Shown here: positions 5,598 to 5,966 of the stretch, one piece after another
Layout of the letters: the number at the start of each line of letters is the position of its first letter
How positions within the stretch are numbered: the stretch's first letter is position 1
From: a bacterium
GTDB lineage: Bacteria; Spirochaetota; UBA4802; UBA5550
Reading direction: 5' to 3'
Length of the DNA: 5,966 nt
NCBI GenBank assembly: GCA_024224995.1
Contig: JAAENB010000829.1
Location: 1 to 5,966, forward strand
Made by a program: the position numbers and the translations under genes
The notes under the pieces: generated by a model
Databases searched by the model: none
Seen by the model: the letters and a program-made list of their open reading frames with translations, nothing else
What the model was told of the DNA's origin: nothing

Positions 5598-5760
5598 AAT
5601 CAGGGGCAATTTTGCGGAGATGCTCCGGCCAAGGGTTTGGTTCTGAGAGACGTTGCAGTGCAACGCCTTTACTGGCTGGTTTCAGGCCAGGGCTATGGAG
5701 ATTCCGGGAAGGGGTGCTTCTCATAACGTGGGGCTTCAGCCCCTCGTTATGAAGAAGAAG
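5598..5760. repeat. Cluster of REP-like palindromes, no gene
   Basis: Four foldbacks follow one another, in DNA richer in G and C than its flanks. CGGAG/CTCCG is at 5615-5627. CGTTGCA-G-TGCAACG at 5651-5665 is an exact 7-bp inverted repeat. CTGGC/GCCAG is at 5672-5690. An imperfect long hairpin at 5717-5757 pairs CTTCT-CATAACG with CGTTATG-A-AGAAG (one bulged base), then a T/T mismatch, then GGGGC/GCCCC capped by TTCA. Two plus-strand frames are open through much of it, but neither has a start with a ribosome site. Such strings of GC-rich palindromes are typical of interspersed repetitive elements; whether copies exist elsewhere cannot be seen here. Confidence 0.55.
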
Positions 5761-5772
5761 GCCCGGTTCTAA

Positions 5773-5942
5773 ATCTTAGTATAAGGTATATCGACCCGGA
5801 ATGTAAATTATGCCTGCCTGGAGTAATACCTCTGCAGAACGTTCGGAACTCGCTCCGCTCAAACAGCCTCACAACCCGCAGAGGTATCACACCAGGCAGG
5901 CATAATTTACATTCCGAATAACGTTTTTCAGTATATTAAGAT
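5773..5942. repeat. Long nested foldback element with perfect 25-bp inverted arms
   Basis: Positions 5797-5821 and 5892-5916 are exact reverse complements over 25 bases, beginning CGGAATGTAAATT and ending with CATTCCG. Inside them, TACCTCTGC (5827-5835) pairs with GCAGAGGTA (5878-5886) after a symmetric 5 x 5 internal loop, leaving a 42-base apical loop (5836-5877) that contains GTTC-G-GAAC. Outside, ATCTTAGTATA (5773-5783) pairs with TATATTAAGAT (5932-5942) with one G-U wobble, across an asymmetric 13 x 15 loop. There is no open frame of note and no obvious target-site duplication. It could be a MITE-like or other interspersed repeat, a structured RNA, or a terminator for a gene beyond the window. 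Confidence 0.75.
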
Positions 5943-5966
5943 ACGACCGACCCAGTGTAGCGGGAA
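5943..5966. other. Right edge, no feature seen
   Basis: The last 24 bases after the foldback element show no open frame, repeat or regulatory signal that I can support. They are too short to say what lies beyond. Confidence 0.5.

Noticed and set aside
5598..5772. Two overlapping plus-strand frames open through the palindrome cluster, and a 25-codon ATG frame at 5695-5772
   Set aside because: No ribosome sites; the frames are simply stop-free because the DNA is GC-richer and palindromic. Translations show no family resemblance.
5717..5916. Integron attC-like recombination site
   Set aside because: The foldbacks lack the conserved RYYYAAC and GTTRRRY ends, and no cassette-type gene or integrase is present.
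5598..5942. CRISPR array
   Set aside because: The palindromes differ from one another and are not regularly spaced direct repeats with unique spacers.

Overview
The window reads as ordinary bacterial chromosome of moderate-to-low GC content. A lipobox-bearing export signal on one gene and a complete block of arginine-biosynthesis genes show a free-living-type bacterium, probably with a cell envelope that carries lipoproteins. The order argD-argF-argG is familiar from deltaproteobacteria (Desulfobacterota) and related groups. Nothing here fixes the phylum, so treat that as a weak inference.

Layout. (1) Positions 1-99 hold the last 32 codons of an unrecognised plus-strand gene. A perfect 28-bp GC-rich palindrome (118-145) separates it from the next, convergent gene. 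(2) Positions 155-1282, minus strand, encode a lipoprotein alpha/beta hydrolase of the monoglyceride lipase/lysophospholipase type. (3) Positions 1283-1562 are a divergent control region: a 5'UTR hairpin and weak promoter candidate for the hydrolase, then a strong plus-strand promoter for argD. A TGA-N8-TCA palindrome lies on the argD promoter's -35 element, and an intrinsic-terminator-like hairpin with a duplicated 3' arm lies between that promoter and argD. (4) Positions 1563-5006 carry argD, argF and argG. argD and argF overlap by 4 bases (ATGA); argG follows after a 91-bp AT-rich gap with its own Shine-Dalgarno site. (5) Positions 5008-5544, minus strand, encode a PIN-domain protein whose stop codon is one base from the argG stop. 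The 15-bp hairpin that can end both transcripts is written inside the last codons of the PIN gene. (6) Positions 5545-5966 have no convincing gene. They hold a PIN-gene promoter candidate, a cluster of four palindromes (5615-5757), and a long foldback element with perfect 25-bp inverted arms (5797-5821/5892-5916) nested in further paired arms.

How the genes work together. ArgD makes N-acetylornithine from N-acetylglutamate semialdehyde. After deacetylation (enzyme not in the window), ArgF converts ornithine to citrulline and ArgG converts citrulline to argininosuccinate. argH, the final step, is not next to argG; the block ends at the convergent PIN gene. The hydrolase and the PIN protein have no visible functional link to arginine synthesis.

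The most interesting non-gene signals are the attenuator-like argD leader with its operator-like palindrome, the coding-embedded shared terminator, and the long structured repeat element at the right end. No undescribed multi-gene system is evident.
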